A stretch of 64,000 nt of DNA from Serripes groenlandicus (Eukaryota; Mollusca; Bivalvia; Cardiida; Cardiidae): assembly GCA_031761405.1 (NCBI GenBank), contig JASEVX010000011.1:16179609-16243608 (forward strand), read 5' to 3'. Within the stretch, counting starts at the first letter, position 1; each line of letters opens with the position of its first letter. The notes below the pieces were generated by a model, which searched no databases, was not told where the DNA came from, and saw only the letters and a program-made list of their open reading frames with translations. Below, in pieces: positions 11,979 through 26,800 of this stretch. The position numbers and the translations under genes were made by a program.

Positions 11979-14900
11979 TATATATGGGCCAGTCCATGAG
12001 AAAACCGGTGATAGTGGCATTCATATGAAATGACGTATTTACCGCTCTACGTTTGACGTCACTTTTGTGTGTGTGAACTTACATGTTTACGCGGAGTTTG
12101 GTTGGGTTTTTACCGTAGTTCATGAGGTTATGATTTTCACCTTTCGCTGCGGTAAGGCGTTGCTATACCAAGAGAGAAGTAAAGGAAAATACGTCTCTTA
12201 GATTGATTTGAAACCATTGACAGATAACTATTTTCTTGGATCCGTGTTTTTTTACTCTTTTTTTCTCGATAGCATAACTTGTGTTTTGAATCCGTGTCTC
12301 TCTGAAACAAATTATGACTAGTTTGTCTTTTGACACAAGCAATATTCACAGAGATGCAGGTAACATAGGCATTCATGATACTTCGGACAAACTTCACGTG
12401 CATCTGCATTGTTTGCAAAAGCTTTAATTGCCATTGGCAGCGAAAGTGTTAAAAACTTACGACAAATGAAGAAAGTGAGTGTATGCTCGTTCTCCTGATA
12501 CAAACATTCAAACAAACATTGAACTGTCTGAGTGAGTATATTATGTTATATAATAATATTTATTATAAAACGCATGAACATAGTAAAATGTCCATAGGTT
12601 GTAATGTACAATGTTAAGATTATGCCGACATGATAAAAGATCGGCCTTTGACGTGTGTTATTTATTCTGCATTCGAATCAATATACTACGTTTTTTCAAC
12701 ACAATGCAGGAATCATGACTTTGTAATATTATTAAAAATACAATATACATAGCAACGTTTTATAGTCTTGCTTGGTAAAACATCCGTGCTATTTTGAAGC
12801 GTTATGCCAAGGTAACAACCCCTTAAGTTATTTGTACTAAATGGAACCCTTAAAAGTTTAAACATGTGTTCAGTCTAATCAGGATAGCTCTTGTCATTGT
12901 AGTTGTAAATGCACCCAGAGAGCCTACTTAAGTATGCAATATAATTCAAATCGGCATTGATTTACAACCTCTGCATGTTGGTTTTAGTATCACATATATC
13001 ATTGGCCAAATGCATGATACTTCATTTGACAAAAAATATCATTGAACATTGCCTTATCACCACTGCGATTTACAACCTCGGAATATTGGGTTTTATTATC
13101 GCATAACTCATTTTCTAAATACATGATACATCGTTCAACAAAAAAGTTGCGTTGCTGACGAACCCAATTGTGTGTCGATGACAGACTTGCAGATATCGGG
13201 AGGAGAAAATGATACATAATATGACATGCCCTCATGCTCTGCTTCGTTAGCGTTGCAAGTGTCTTATGTTATTAGCTCCAATGGCTGAGAGCCAATCGAG
13301 CTTATGACATGTCGAATTGACCGTCGTGCGTCTGTACATGCGTTAACGTTTTGCTTGGAACGACTTTTCATCTGTAAACACTCAGACAATTGGGATGACA
13401 CTTCACAGGTATCATGGGTGACTCACTTTCAGATGCCCTGAAGCCATGTTGGTACTGTTATTTTGTAGAAAAATTTTGTCGAAAAACATGACCACAAGGA
13501 GAGGGGGCTGTTAGCATTATATTGTCTGATTTTCAAACAGTTTTGTAGGAACGTTCTTTGGTGACCTTCTATGAGATTCTTTCAAACCATGTTGATCGGT
13601 CGAAATACATGGCCACCAGGCTTGCCTTATATTGCTATAGTGGTTTAGTATGTATTGTAATATAAGGCCTCTGGCCCAAAATACATATACATTACACACA
13701 CATCAATGTTTGCAAGCAACTCACAATATACACAATTTTGACAACAATTCTTAATACGGACAATAAATGCGAATATGTAAATAGTTATTTACCAAGTATC
13801 ATACTTTATGAATTATATTAGTGTCATATATATGCACTTATTTCATCCTAGTTAATGTAATTTAATATTTTCTATTTAAATGATTTGTTCATTTATCAAT
13901 ACAAAATGTAAATCGTCTTCAATAATGTAGGTATTTCTATTTAAACAATAAGTACAAATTCTAAACATTTTCTCAATGTTGTCATGGCATCCTGTTTATA
14001 TAGCTAAACTTTGGTTAGAGCACCTAAAATGTGTTAGAGTTCGTCGATATATATAAGGCATGTCAATCGTTAGGTAGTTTTCGGGGTCCAATAATGATTT
14101 GAAATCTTTGTAGTAATAAGACTTTGAAGAGTTACACATACCTTGTGTGCCATTTCTGTATTGAATTATCAATAACTCGTTGTTTAAATGCTTATATAAC
14201 AGGGAACACTTCAACTGTCATGCAAGTTTGTTGTTGTTATTTTGTCATTCAACAATGCATTCCGTTATACAACACAGACAGAGTTTCCAACTCTGTCAAC
14301 TGAAACCGTATTATTGACTATTGTCAATTGAGAATTGGTAGTGAACCGATAGGAACTCGGACACTGATCTCAGATCTTTATGAGGTCGCTATAAACTCAA
14401 ACCACACATGTTTTAGTAAATCGGATAAATTTGAAATAAGACCTCGTTAAACGAAATCTAAATACATGCAATGCATTTCCTTCGATATAGTAGATCTAGA
14501 TTGAATTTAGTTTCCGGATTGTTTCCTAAGTATGTTAGCAATCGATGCACCCGGCAGCATTCACATAATTATCTAGATGTGCAGAAATAATGTTCGTGTA
14601 GCACAGGAAATAAGACTCCAACAATATGTCATACATGTACATGTATGCGTGTTTCAGCACGACCCTGACATCTTGTTCAAAACGTTGTGCTTTAAAATAT
14701 ACCACCATTCAATGTACTACTGCTTTACTGATGAAGATATACGTTGATTGATTGATTGATTGATTACGGTTTAACGCCGTTTTCAACAATTTTTCAGTCA
14801 TATCACGTCGACCAGTTCACCTACTCATGCGTGTCCTGGTTCTCCCACACCAGTACACCACAAAACATACTTTCCAAGCAACTGGCTGTTTTTCCACATA

Positions 14901-15225
14901 GATTGTAAAACAGCCCATTGGTGAAAGACGAATGACGCATGTCACAGAAGTTATACGTTAAAGGGCTTGAATAGTTCTCAAGCCATTTTGATAAAAGTAA
15001 AAATAACGTTGCTGTAAATTTTGTTTGAGAGTCGAGCATAAATTATGAAAATGACGTCGACATGTCTTGTTTTGACGTCCATTACGGCGTCAATATTCGT
15101 CATACGAAGTCCACATATATATCAAACTAAACTAGACAATTTGGACTATATGAAAATGTAAAAATGTAAAAATCGAAAAATGTGTCACTATCACCGGTTT
15201 TCTCATGGAGTGGCCCATATTTATG
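11979..15225. mobile_element. Possible 3.2 kb element with ~36 bp inverted ends
   Basis: ATATGGGCCAGTCCATGAGA and the following AAACCGGTGATAGTG at 11979-12015 recur in reverse complement at 15188-15225 with one mismatch. The interior is AT-rich with no transposase recognised, and a SINE fragment sits at 14744-14950. It may be one large non-autonomous element or two solo ends. Confidence 0.55.
14744..14950 (-). mobile_element. SINE fragment (tail and core)
   Basis: Left edge is (GATT)n followed by a TTTAACGCCGTTTT motif. Then come the 'CAGTTCACCTACTCATG' and 'AAGCAACTGGCTG' core blocks shared with 26500, 46728 and 51403. The tRNA-like head is missing. Confidence 0.8.
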
Positions 15226-15244
15226 TATTGTTCCTTGGAACATG

Positions 15245-15454
15245 TCGAGGGCTTGGCGTGAAACGGTTGTAACTAAAATTGGTATTTTTTTTACCAAGGT
15301 TAATCATCTCGCCATTAAGTCTTTATAAGCGTTAAATCATTTTTCTTGGTAAACAATGGAAATTTGCATTGTTTACAAATGGGTCAAAATTGCCCCTAAA
15401 CCAGGGTTGTCAAAATAGGTTTTTAGTTACAACCGTTTCACGCCAAGCCCTCGA
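15245..15454. mobile_element. 210 bp MITE with 34 bp perfect terminal inverted repeats
   Basis: TCGAGGGCTTGGCGTGAAAC and the next 14 bases at the left are matched exactly in reverse complement at the right end. The non-coding interior contains a second small inverted pair (TTTACCAAGG / CTTGGTAAAC). Confidence 0.92.
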
Positions 15455-15589
15455 TGTGTACCACGGTTCATTTGAAAATGTCGAACGGTTCTGAAGCAAT
15501 GACGTACGGTTAAAGTTTTGGGACGACGTTTTACCTTCGAAAAACAGACGAGCTAAAAAAAAAAGAACAAGAATATAATCGCGAATAAT

Positions 15590-15875
15590 AACAAGAGTTG
15601 TCGGAGGACAATATAGCTAGCCATCAGGGCCTAAGGCTTCAGAACAGTTATATCATTAGGTAAAGTCACACAGTATCACCTATTGCAAGATAATACACCT
15701 TTTCAATATTCCAGAGTTATGGGACCCTGATTAAGTGAGTGATGTTTCAAAGCAACAGCATACAGTGTCTAAGAAAAGGCCTTGCACGCAAAGGTTTGAC
15801 CAAGCTGGCAACGCCAACGCGGACGCCGGGGTGACTACATAAGCTCCACTATTTCATCGAATAGGCGAGCTAAAG
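15590..15875 (+). repeat. Short repeat ending in AGCTC...GAGCT hairpin
   Basis: Ends AAGCTCCACTATTTCATCG then AATAGGCGAGCTAAA, preceded by GGCAACGCCAACGCGGACGC. This matches the 3' end of the element at 36205-36913, so it is a shortened copy. Confidence 0.6.
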
Positions 15876-18800
15876 AGGTGCCAGCGCCATGGGTCCTAGT
15901 TTGCGGGGTACAAGTTATGTCATTTCCGTTCGGCTACGGATACAGGTTGTCAAAATGCATTAAAGGGTGGATTTCATCTTGACTGATCTCAAATTTGTTA
16001 TAGTGGATGTTTTCGCAGAACATAAACGAAGTGAAGAATGTTCGTTTTGAATGTGTGCCCTTTTTACCACGTTTTATATCATATTATTTATTCGTAAATG
16101 AAGTCATACTTGTGTATGCACGTCACGGGGATAAGGGGCTTTTCCAATAAAAAGAACAAAACGTTTCATACGAAAAATACATTTTTTGTCACTGAAATTT
16201 GAATTAATTTAAATATTAAATAAATAATTTAATCATGTGTCTACTATATTCAATGAGTTATTGCATTAATTATGATATAAATAAATAATTTAAATAAATA
16301 TACAATGGATGATAAATAAAGGAATGAGAGAAATAAATAAATCATGCAACTAATTCATGCACAAATAACTTTAACAATATACAAGTGTATAAAACACAAA
16401 TGCTATGCCATTTAAATATTTTGAAGGAAAAATTAATTGAACACTACATGTATTTACAAGAAATATTATTGTGATTCGGAGTCCACAAACACTAATTCCT
16501 TCATACGACGATCATTTTCAGTCTATTTTCGGTTACAAAACGAAGTAAACTAAGAACGCCAACAACATAGCACACAGTAGAAAGATGTTCGGATCGGTCC
16601 AGCATGACAGCTACCAGTGGTCTGTCAGCTTCAAGAAACGGCTTTAGAGTTTGCGATTTCTACATGTCTGGAGCTTGTTTTCAAGTGATCGTTAATACTG
16701 CTAGATAGAATATTCAGAAAATAAACCCAACTACTAAATAATCCAAACAGTTACACTCGTGCCTACCTATCATTTTGTCATGAAATAAAGGTTTGGATAT
16801 AATTATCGGTAACGACTACCAAATTTTGATTGACACTATCATTATTGTGTAAAAACTATTGTGAACCTGATTTGAAGACAGAAATTGATAATTTTTCACA
16901 TAACAACTGTTGCCAGATAATTTTGCAAATTTAGCTAATAGGCATTGTCAATCTTTACGGTAATCTTAAGGCACTGTTCTAGAATTCGACCAGTTTTGAA
17001 GGTTTAGTTAAATATATTCAATGAAACTATTTACAAAACATGCCATACAATATAAAACATTAAAATGATACGTGACCAGTCTCACTGGAAAAGAGATCTA
17101 GACATCCCAAAAGATCAGATCAAACCATAAACTTGTACTCCGTTGTCAAGCTGTGTAGTATTATTGTAAAGATTTCGTTATATCGTTATAGAACATGTCT
17201 TTCTTTCTATTAGTACTAGACAGATTGAAAATGTTGGTACAATCTGATGTTATGTTTATTGCACTCTTTGTCATCAAGACCAGTCACGAAATGAACAACC
17301 TTCTGTGTTGACACATGGTAGGCTTCAGCCAAACAAAAATGGCCTTGTTCCAGACAGTTGTAACTGTATATGTAGTAACATAATACAATCATTACTGTTT
17401 AGAACTAAGTCAATTAAAGGCATCATTGTATGCGACAATCAAATGTTGATAATGTATATACAAATGTATAAAATATTGCAGTTCGATCAAGCAAATAAGA
17501 TGCACAACTCAGGTGACATTAAAATCCAGAGGCAGCTGAAAACACTTGTTATAAATTATCATTATTTCCATAATGTACTTTCAAGATAGTTTATACATCT
17601 AACATGCAAACAGTGAAGGTATTTGCATGTCCAAATCACTCCCTCATACAGATGCCTCTTGTCAAAACTTGGGAGAAAGGAGAACTTGCTTAAAGAGTGT
17701 ATGTTTTGGTGTCTGTATCAAATATTTAACTCCCAAACGGGTCACATCAAGGATAATATACTAAGCAATAGGAATATACCACTGAGAAACATTCACCTTA
17801 TTTGATTAATGAAACTCTATTAGTTACCTTAACAAGGCAAACAGAAAGATAATGTGAAACAAGCTTGAAATGAATTCTAGAAATAAGGGTAATGCAATAA
17901 TTTGATTGCCTCATGTTAACCTACTTGTCTTGAAGATATACTGCTGATAATGTGAAAATAATGTTAGTATATGACCTATATTTAGTTTTTGGAGATTATT
18001 GATTACTTTGCACTTTTGCACTTTGATAGTAGTTACTTTTACCATGATATTAATTTTTATCCAAAAAGTAAAAATGATGGAAAATTGTTCTCTGAAAAAA
18101 GGGCAAAGTCTATGCATTTTACAAACACAAATAATTTTAATTCAAGCAAGTCATGCTTTGTTAAAATTGTTCTTCTTTTCCCCCGTTAAATTATGATACA
18201 GGAATTTTTTTTAACGATTATGATTGAAAATTGTAGATAAATGATCTTCAAACTTTAGTTGGCAAAGTTCAAATGGTTTTTCACCAGTGAACAGTACTAC
18301 ACATATATTGTGGAATAGAAATACATACATGTATGACTGAAATGCAAGTCATGATGATTTCCGTGATATGCACACACCATGATAGTGTTGCAATGTGACC
18401 CACTATTCCTTTAAATGAGAGCCACACAGAATATAAAGCACTCAAAAAGTAAGGATAACAACTCCAAATAAAGAAAACACATAGTAAAGCTGTAAAATGT
18501 ATACAAATGTTTGCTTGCAGCATTCAAGATGTGGAATAGAGAAATAGTATCCAGCTGTCAACACAGTTGTGCATGTGAGGGGGATAACTTTATATAGACC
18601 ACTACCTTTCATAGAACATTCGTATGTAAAAGACATCACAAATCCACATCAGAAACAAACAGAAACATGTAAGATGTATTGCATCAAGTCTGAAAAATTT
18701 ACAACTGGAATGGCTTCTTATCAGTTAACATCATAATTTGATATATCCATGCAATAATTGTTTGACTACATCAAACTAAAACACGTAGTTACAACAGATT

Positions 18801-20770
18801 TTGGATTAAATGTGTAATTATTGTAATAATTAATATTCAAAGTCACTTGGAAACCTTATTTCAAAATGCCCTTTAATAATTAATTTTCACTTTTTGATTT
18901 AGATTGCTTATACCTTATTTGTATCTGACATTGAACTTATATTTAATCCATTTCCAACTATGAATAATCCTTTCTTTATACTTTAATACAGACTGAGAAT
19001 TCAAACTTGCATAAATCAATTAACCCTCTGTCTCTGGTAGAACTTTATTACACATTATCATCAAAGTGTTTGAAAACCATTGTGGGGAAAAGAGGAAATT
19101 GCTCAAAACAAGTAATTTCTGCATTTCCCACACATTGAATAACCAAACACAAAACCATAAATTTATTGGTATATTTTTTTGTTTGTTTTGTTTTATACAT
19201 TTTTTTTTTTAATTTTAATTTTTATAAACAATATACCAGACAGGATAACATATTAACAATGTTTTTCTTTATTTTTTTCCCGCCTATTTCTTAAATAAAT
19301 TTTATCAACCAAAATATTCAAATCAACTGATATAGTATGGGGATATTCTAGAATCACAAACTCCAGGATACATGTTCAATGTTGTCACACACCAGCTAGG
19401 TCATACAGCTTTAAATCACATATGCATCAATTTTACTCGAAATTCCTATTTCATAACTCCACGAGAGTAAAAATTAACCAAAAATAACAATACTGTGAGC
19501 TTCATTCACTGTTATACAAGTGGTTTTGCTACCTAACACTACAATCATTTTTGCATACTGATGTATCATGATCATGAAGGTACAACAAGAAAAATCTTAA
19601 ATGTGTTTTAAAGCAATCCCACAGAGACAAGTCTGTGTTCACAACAGTTTCATGCCCTGTTAAGGCCGTGAAACTTTATTCCCAAGCCGGTGTGATCATC
19701 ATACAACACTACTCACGAAAACATTCAGGTAATAAACTCTTTGTAATTTTGATCAACAATTATAATTCAAATAGACACAGAGCCTTGGATTCCTCATCAT
19801 GTTTTAAAAGCCTGATGTTTCATAAACATATGAACAGAGAAGTTTATGATCAACTAGAAATATATATCAACCCATATAACAAATCCGTCTCAATGAGTGG
19901 TTTGATCATAGTCCATATATTACAGCTTTACAAATCAGTTTTAACTCTCTTTGGATGTTATTTTTTACATTCTTTTATCATAAATAGATTTCATATAATA
20001 TATTCTACTGCATTCAACTTAAGAGAAAAAATAATTCTATTTTAAGAAATTTGGTGGGTCTGGGATTTGTTTTTAATAAAAGGCTTATTAATGGCTAAAA
20101 ATATATAAATAATATAGGCGGTACCCCAGAAAATGCTAAACAAACACAATGGGTAATGAATCTTGTAGAAGAACATTTTAAAAGTTGGTCACATAATAAC
20201 AGTGAAGATTTTTTTTATTTGTTGTTGCAATGGCAACCAGAACTCTGCATGGATCCAAATATGTTGAAGGAATTTAGGGGAAATAGAATGTGAATGACTT
20301 GTGTTGTATCAGCAAATTTCTAGCTTTGTTTTCTCAGAAAACATTTCATGGTTGGATAAATCTTTTTCTTTAAAAATAAATATATATATATAGTGTTATA
20401 AATGCCTGCAACATTTCTATTGAAAAGCATTTTGAAAGTTCCTCTTAATTCTAAATGCACATAGGCAACAAAACTTTATAATGTCATAACAAACTTCATT
20501 TTCACCAGCTTTTTAAAGTCTTGTCAAACACAGAAGGAAAAATATGATTTTTTGATGTACAATTGAAATTGTGCTCATGCAACACTGATGCCCTAAATCG
20601 GACTTCTGGTTTGCATATTGAGGACAATAACTCTTATCAAAGTTGCATGTTAAAGTTATATTACGAGAGCATAAATAAATATTCATTATGTTATAATTAT
20701 GCATACAGAAGAGTGCATTTTAACAAAACAAACAATATTGGAACATGCAAAACATTTTCCTGTGTACAAA
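15876..20770. other. Gene-free AT-rich stretch downstream of the cyclase gene
   Basis: No coding pattern, no repeat copied elsewhere in the window. The part next to 20770 must contain the cyclase 3' UTR, but its extent cannot be fixed. The open frame at 19635-20045 (136 codons, plus strand) has low-complexity AT-driven composition and no domain. Confidence 0.5.
20214..20219 (-). promoter_or_regulatory. Candidate polyadenylation signal
   Basis: AATAAA on the minus strand about 550 bp after the cyclase stop codon. It is the first such hexamer I saw. The base composition is AT-rich, so chance occurrence is likely and the true 3' end may lie elsewhere. Confidence 0.3.
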
Positions 20771-20878
20771 TTATTTAAACTCATGCTGGGACAAAGATGC
20801 AGCCATATCTTTTCCAGGTAGCGGTTTTGTAAACCCATCTTTTCCTTCTAACCAGTAGGTAGTCATCATTCCTTTGCC
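20771..20878 (-). CDS. Guanylyl cyclase last coding exon and stop codon
   Basis: Acceptor TTACAG|GGCAAA; 36 codons including TAA at 20771-20773. [16 protein letters not shown] is the closing 'GKG...TYWL.G' motif of receptor cyclases. A short tail of about 20 residues follows, ending SLSQHEFK. It is too short for a long regulatory C-terminus as in Gyc76C-type cyclases. Confidence 0.97.
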   Translation of the reverse strand, partial: GKGMMTTYWLEGKDGFTKPLPGKDMAASLSQHEFK

Positions 20879-23800
20879 CTGTAAGAATAGTTTATACAAT
20901 TCAACCTGTTGTATAAGTGACCCCCTTAGGGAAATGCTGGAATGGGTCTCTTAAGACGGGTGAAAAATATAAATCATGTAACCCTTTCCCTTATATAGAT
21001 ACTTTCTGCAGCAGAAAACTTTTGAAAACATTGCCACAATGTTTTCAACTCCATTCATTTATAAAACTTTCGTTTGCAAAGATTGTTAAATTTTTGTCTA
21101 TATATTTTCAGTCGTCCGCTGAATATTTGTTGTATTTTGGAAAGGGAAAATGCATTTTAGGTATTGGATGTACTGACTTCGCTCCCACAACAATTCAGGT
21201 TAATATTGGAAGTGATGTTATTTTAATAGCATAGAAATCCACAACCACTTTTTTTTATACAAAATTGACAACATTGACATTATTCAAATTGAAATTTAAG
21301 ATTAGATTAGATTTCATTTAATTATGTTGAAATCCTGACAAATGAGCAATTTGCCAGCTCCAGCTCATTATCATTCAACTATATATATATAATTACGATT
21401 TCTTCTATCAACGCCACTCTGGAGCATTGTCATACATTTGAATCCTAAGCCGGGTATTAAGGAAGTGTCGCCCGAAATTGAAGAATCTGCTGTGGAAACA
21501 AGCAGTTAATTTCGTCTTGCAACGAGCAGCAGCAGACTTGTTTCATTAACAAGAGAGCTCTAAATTGATCCCCAGAGTTATAGTACAGTAGCAAATGTTA
21601 CTGCTAATAAAGGTGAAAACTTTGACCAGAGTTGGAATGAACTGCAAATGAAACAGCTTATCAGTAAAGGACATTTGTAATAATGCATTAAATATTTGAA
21701 CAATTTCAAAGAGGACCACCACAGGAACATATTTTTGAAGTTTAGTCCTTGGTTTAAGAGTCTCCTCTGTTGTTGGAAGCTAAAAGTTCCTTTCACCCCT
21801 TTTCTGATGCTGCCTGGCAGCTATCTTTTTCAACAATTCAAAATGGCTTGAACACATTATGTAGTGTCACTAAAGGAACATTTCTGCTAATCTATCTTGA
21901 AATCTAACAAGAACTTTAATAAGAATGGAATCATAAAGTTTTGACATTTGGCACCTTTACTGATGCTGTCTGGTGGCCATATTTTTTCAACCAATCAATA
22001 TGACTGGAATGTAGAAGGTCATTGAAGGAACATTTCTACCAAATTACCTTGGAATCAGACATGCTGATTTAGAGAAGAAGAATTTTAAAGTTATGACATT
22101 TTTCTCCATTTCTGATGCTGCAGCAACCAAAGTTCTGGATAGAATGTATATATTTGAACAATTTTGAAAGACAATCCCCAAAGTAACATTCCTATTAAGT
22201 TTGGCTGAAATTGGTCAAGTGGATAAGGAGAGTCATTTGAAGAATAAAGTTAATTTCAACCCTTTTCTGATGCCACCTGTATGCTTCGTCTTTCAACCAA
22301 GCATTATTGCTTTGTAAAATTATGTAGAGGGTTACTAAAGGAACATTTCTGCACATTTATCTTGAAATTAGACCAGCACTTTCATAAGAATATTATTTTT
22401 TGTTTGTTTGTCTTTTTGCCCCTTCTCTAATACCGCCTGGTTGCCATGTTTTTCAACCAATCAATGTAGCGTTAGAATTTTTGTAGAGTGTCACCCAAGG
22501 AACATTTCTATCAAATTATATTTGAAACCAACATTGAACAAGTGGATTCAGAGGAGAAGAATTTTAAAGATTGACAGTTTTTCCCCCTTCCTGATGCAGC
22601 AGCAATTAAATTTAAATAGTTGAACAAGTTTGAAAGAGGACAACCAAAGAATCATTTCAGTGATATTTGGTTAAAATTGGTCCTGTGCCTTAGGAGGATA
22701 TGTTGCCTAAAGCTAAAAGTAAACAACGAAGGACATAGAGTAATCAGAATAGATCACCTTGAGCCCAGGTGATCTGAAAAGCTGGTCAGTGATAAACAAG
22801 CTTGTCCAGCTTTGTGCAACTTTCTTTTTCAAGGAGCCTTGCTGGCTAAAAGAAACTGCAAACTCCTGACAAAAGTTGATTATGACTATCTTAAAGACAC
22901 TTTTGCCGAATATAGACTTTTAAATTTGAAATAAAAATACAAATAATCATCTCTGCACAAAAGAAATTCTGTTTTTATATATAAACGACAATTTAATGTT
23001 AAATGTATCAACCTACCTTAACTTCTCTCTCTCCTCTACAATCTAGATGATACCCTTGCAACCTGAACAAAATGTTGGCTGTCATTTCTGACATGTGAAT
23101 TCTCAAGGCTGTAATTTTGAAAATTTAAAAATGTTTGACAATTAGTAACATGGAACTTTATATAAAAAACAGGATTTCGATCAGGGAAAACTGTGCTGGT
23201 CAAATCTCATGTTTATTAAAATCTTGTTCTTGTCACATAAGGAAGGTAACCATAAGATCAACTATAAATTCCTTAGTTATTTTTTAAATGAAGAGCATGC
23301 TTGGTTTGGTTATTTTCCGATTTATATCGGAATTAAAACACATTCTCGTCTAGATGCAATCCCACAATTGAAAAACTCGAACTGTGTTTAGAGTCAGCCA
23401 TTTTCACAATTTTTTGGACACCACATGCCCAACGTTTCTCACTGTTATTACACTATAAAAGTTTGCCTTTTTTCCCCCATATGATCAATCAGCAATCAAT
23501 TTTATCCAATAAATGAGTTCTAATGAACTATAGTATAAACAGATCCATGATTGAAATATTTTTCAAAACGTTTAAACTATTTTGCCATTTGCAATTGAAC
23601 TGCTTTGCACATGCGCAATGACATCTCATTTAAAATCAATTGAAATTCTTTAAATGAAAAAGAATTTATTATTAATTGATAGAAATAAGACAAAGAGAAA
23701 TTTATTTACAAAGTGAGTAAAACTTAAAGTAAGCAATATAGGAAATATGGTCTAGACAGACTTTTTGTTGAATGACATCAGGGGTGAACTGTGAAGGACA

Positions 23801-26800
23801 GTGACACATCTTCTTACCAAGATGCATGTGCATACAAAATGTTTTAACTCTAGAAGTTAAATGGTATAGGATATGTTATACAGTACATTTACAATTATAA
23901 GGTCAAGGGGATTAACTCCGGTGTTCATGAGGCAAGGCAATCTTTATAGTGAATCTTGCTGTTTAGTCTTTCCCTATGGTGGTTAACATTTCCATATACT
24001 GTAGTTTTAATCAAATCCATCCAACTATGCCTTAAATATAGCTATGGTCATACAACGCCAAACCAATATCCAATCCATCTTTGGCATGGGGGTGGGGGGA
24101 TAATTATCAATATTATTTTGCATTGCTTACCGATTGAACTAGATTCCATACGACTGGCTGTGTTTACAGTATCTCCAAATAAACAATACCTAGGCATCTT
24201 CAATCCTACAACACCGGCAACACAAGGTCCTAAAATTAAAGAATGCAGACACATAAGAACAAATCATACTCATATCGTTTGCAGCTGGGTTGATCTTCAA
24301 CAAAGTCTGTATAAAAACCTGTTTCAACTTGACATGCTTGTGTGTCTTTAGCTGTTTGCATTGAGCTTTGAGTCCTTTACTCACAATATTTATTAGCAAC
24401 TCATAATTAGAAAAACTTCGAGGCTATGTGTTTCATAATATTTTATGGGGACTGTGAATAGTCAGTTTACAAGTCCAGAGGACTCATACTTTCAAACTTG
24501 TAAAGATATCATTAACTATGTGCATGTATATATGTGATGTTATGAAAGTGCATGAAATGGAGATTTTTGAGAAGGTACAAAAAGTTACACCAAGAGGAAA
24601 TATGCCCAAACTATTACGAGAGACATCGGTTCCCTATCAAAAAATCTTCCCAAACCCAGAATATGTGCTCAAAGCAACTCAGGTGTATATAACTCGTGAG
24701 TCAGCGGATTGAGATGATGATATGAGTGAAGAAAAACTGTGTCTAGTGTAGCTTTAAGCCAAACCAGATATGCTTACTCTTGAATTTATTGTAGAATTTG
24801 TATCAAGGGCACGGTGTAATGTAAATGATCATTGGACTGTCCTTTTTAAGGTCTGATGATTGAGGAGAGAGGATACCTTCCTGTGCCCTCACTGTAAAAG
24901 TAACTGGTTTCCATAAAAAACAAGATGTGTTTGTGAAACACTGATGCCCCCCAATGGCAACATCTAGGTCAAAGGTCAAGGTCGCCAGGTCAAAAATGTT
25001 GGTACTGACAGAAAGGTCATGTCACAAGGAATACACATGTGAAATATGGTAGCCGTACCTTTTATGGTTCAAAAGTAGTGGTCAAGGTTAAAGTTTTTTT
25101 CGAGAATGGCAACATCTAGGTCAAAGTGAAAAATTTTGGTACTGACAGAAAGGTCATGTCACAAGATATACACATGAAATATGGTAGCCGTACCTGTTAT
25201 GGTTCAAAAGTAGTCGTCAAGGTTAAAGGTTTTTTTCGAGAATGGCAACATCTAGGTCAAAGGTCAAGGTCGCAAGGTGAAAATTTTGGTAGTGACAGAA
25301 AGGTCATGTCACAAGGTATACACATGTGAAATATGGTAGCCGTACCTGTTATGGTTCAAAAGTAGTCGTCAAGGTTAAAAGTTTTTATCGAGAATGGCAA
25401 CATCTAGGTCAAAGGTCAAGGTCGCAAGGTGAAAAATGTTGGTACTGACAGAAAGGTCATGTCACAAGGTATACACATGTGAAATATGGTAGCCTTACCT
25501 GTTATGGTTCAAAAGTAGTGGGGAAGGTTAAAATAAAATTGAGAATGGCAACATCTAGGTCAAAGGTCAAGGTCGCAAGGTCAAAAATGTTGGTACTGAC
25601 AGAAAGGTCATGTCACAAGGAATACACATGTGAAATATGGTAGCCGTATCTGTTATGGTTCAAAAGTAATGGCCAAGGTTAAAGGTTTTTTTCGAGAATG
25701 GCAACATCTAGGTCAAAGGTCAAGGTCGCAAGGTCAAAAATGTTGGTACTGACAGAAAGGTCATGTCACAAGGAATACACATGTGAAATATGGTAGCCGT
25801 ACCTGTTATGGTTCAAAAGTAATGGCCAAGGTTAAAGTTTTTTTCGAGAATGGCAACATCTAAGTCAAAGGTCAAGGTCGCAAGGTCAAACATTTTGGTA
25901 CTGACAGAAAGGTAATGTCACAAGGAATACACATGTGAAATATGGTAGCCGTACCTGTTATGGTTCAAAAGTAGTGGTCAAGGTTAAAGTTTTTTTCGTG
26001 CAGACAGGCCAAAAACTACATCTAGGTCAAAGGTCAAAAAAAAAATTTTGTGCAGACAGACAGGCCAAAAACTATATGCCCCCCGAATCGGAGATTCCGG
26101 GGGGGCATAAAAATGTGTTCATACAGTATGAAATCTTCATGCTTAACATTATTCTACAGTTATTTAGATTTCAGATCGAAATAAACATTTTTGCAGTTAT
26201 CTTTGTTCTTTGTTATCAAATTATTTTTGTCGGACGCTTAATTGTCCATTAGATTTTGAAGGGGTATTATTTTATGTATGCAACGGTTATACATGACAGA
26301 CCAAAACAATATCACAGACACATGGCAAAGAAAAATAGGTCAATTTCAATTAATTCAAGAAAGAAATGATGGATTATAAATTAATAACAAGAGGACCATG
26401 ACGATACTATTTCATTCACCTGCTTTAGAAGAACTTAAATGGTTATCAATGTACTTACTATATATACATTTAAGGAAAATGAACTACCACCTTGTGACCA
26501 TGTTTTTCAACAATTTCAGAACAGTCATATCACAGCGGCCAGTTCACCTATGCATGTGTTTCCTGGTTTACCCACACCAGTTCTCAACACAACAATCTTG
26601 CCAAGCAACTGGCTGCTTTTCCACATAGACTTTGCCCATTGGTGGAAGACGAATGACGCATGTCGCAATGACATTTGTCAAACGTCGGAAAGAAAGTTGG
26701 CCGAGCCGGGATTCAAACTCACAACCCCTGGATTGACAGCCCGTGTCGTTACCGACTGAGCTACCAAGACTCGACCTTGAAAGAGGAACACCCATGGTCA

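Noticed and set aside
19635..20045. 136-codon plus-strand open frame just downstream of the cyclase stop
   Set aside because: AT-driven composition, no domain, opposite strand within the likely 3' UTR or downstream region.
25126..26252. Open frames with [18 protein letters not shown] repeats, also at 48269
   Set aside because: Translation of family I tandem units, present in each array in the same way.
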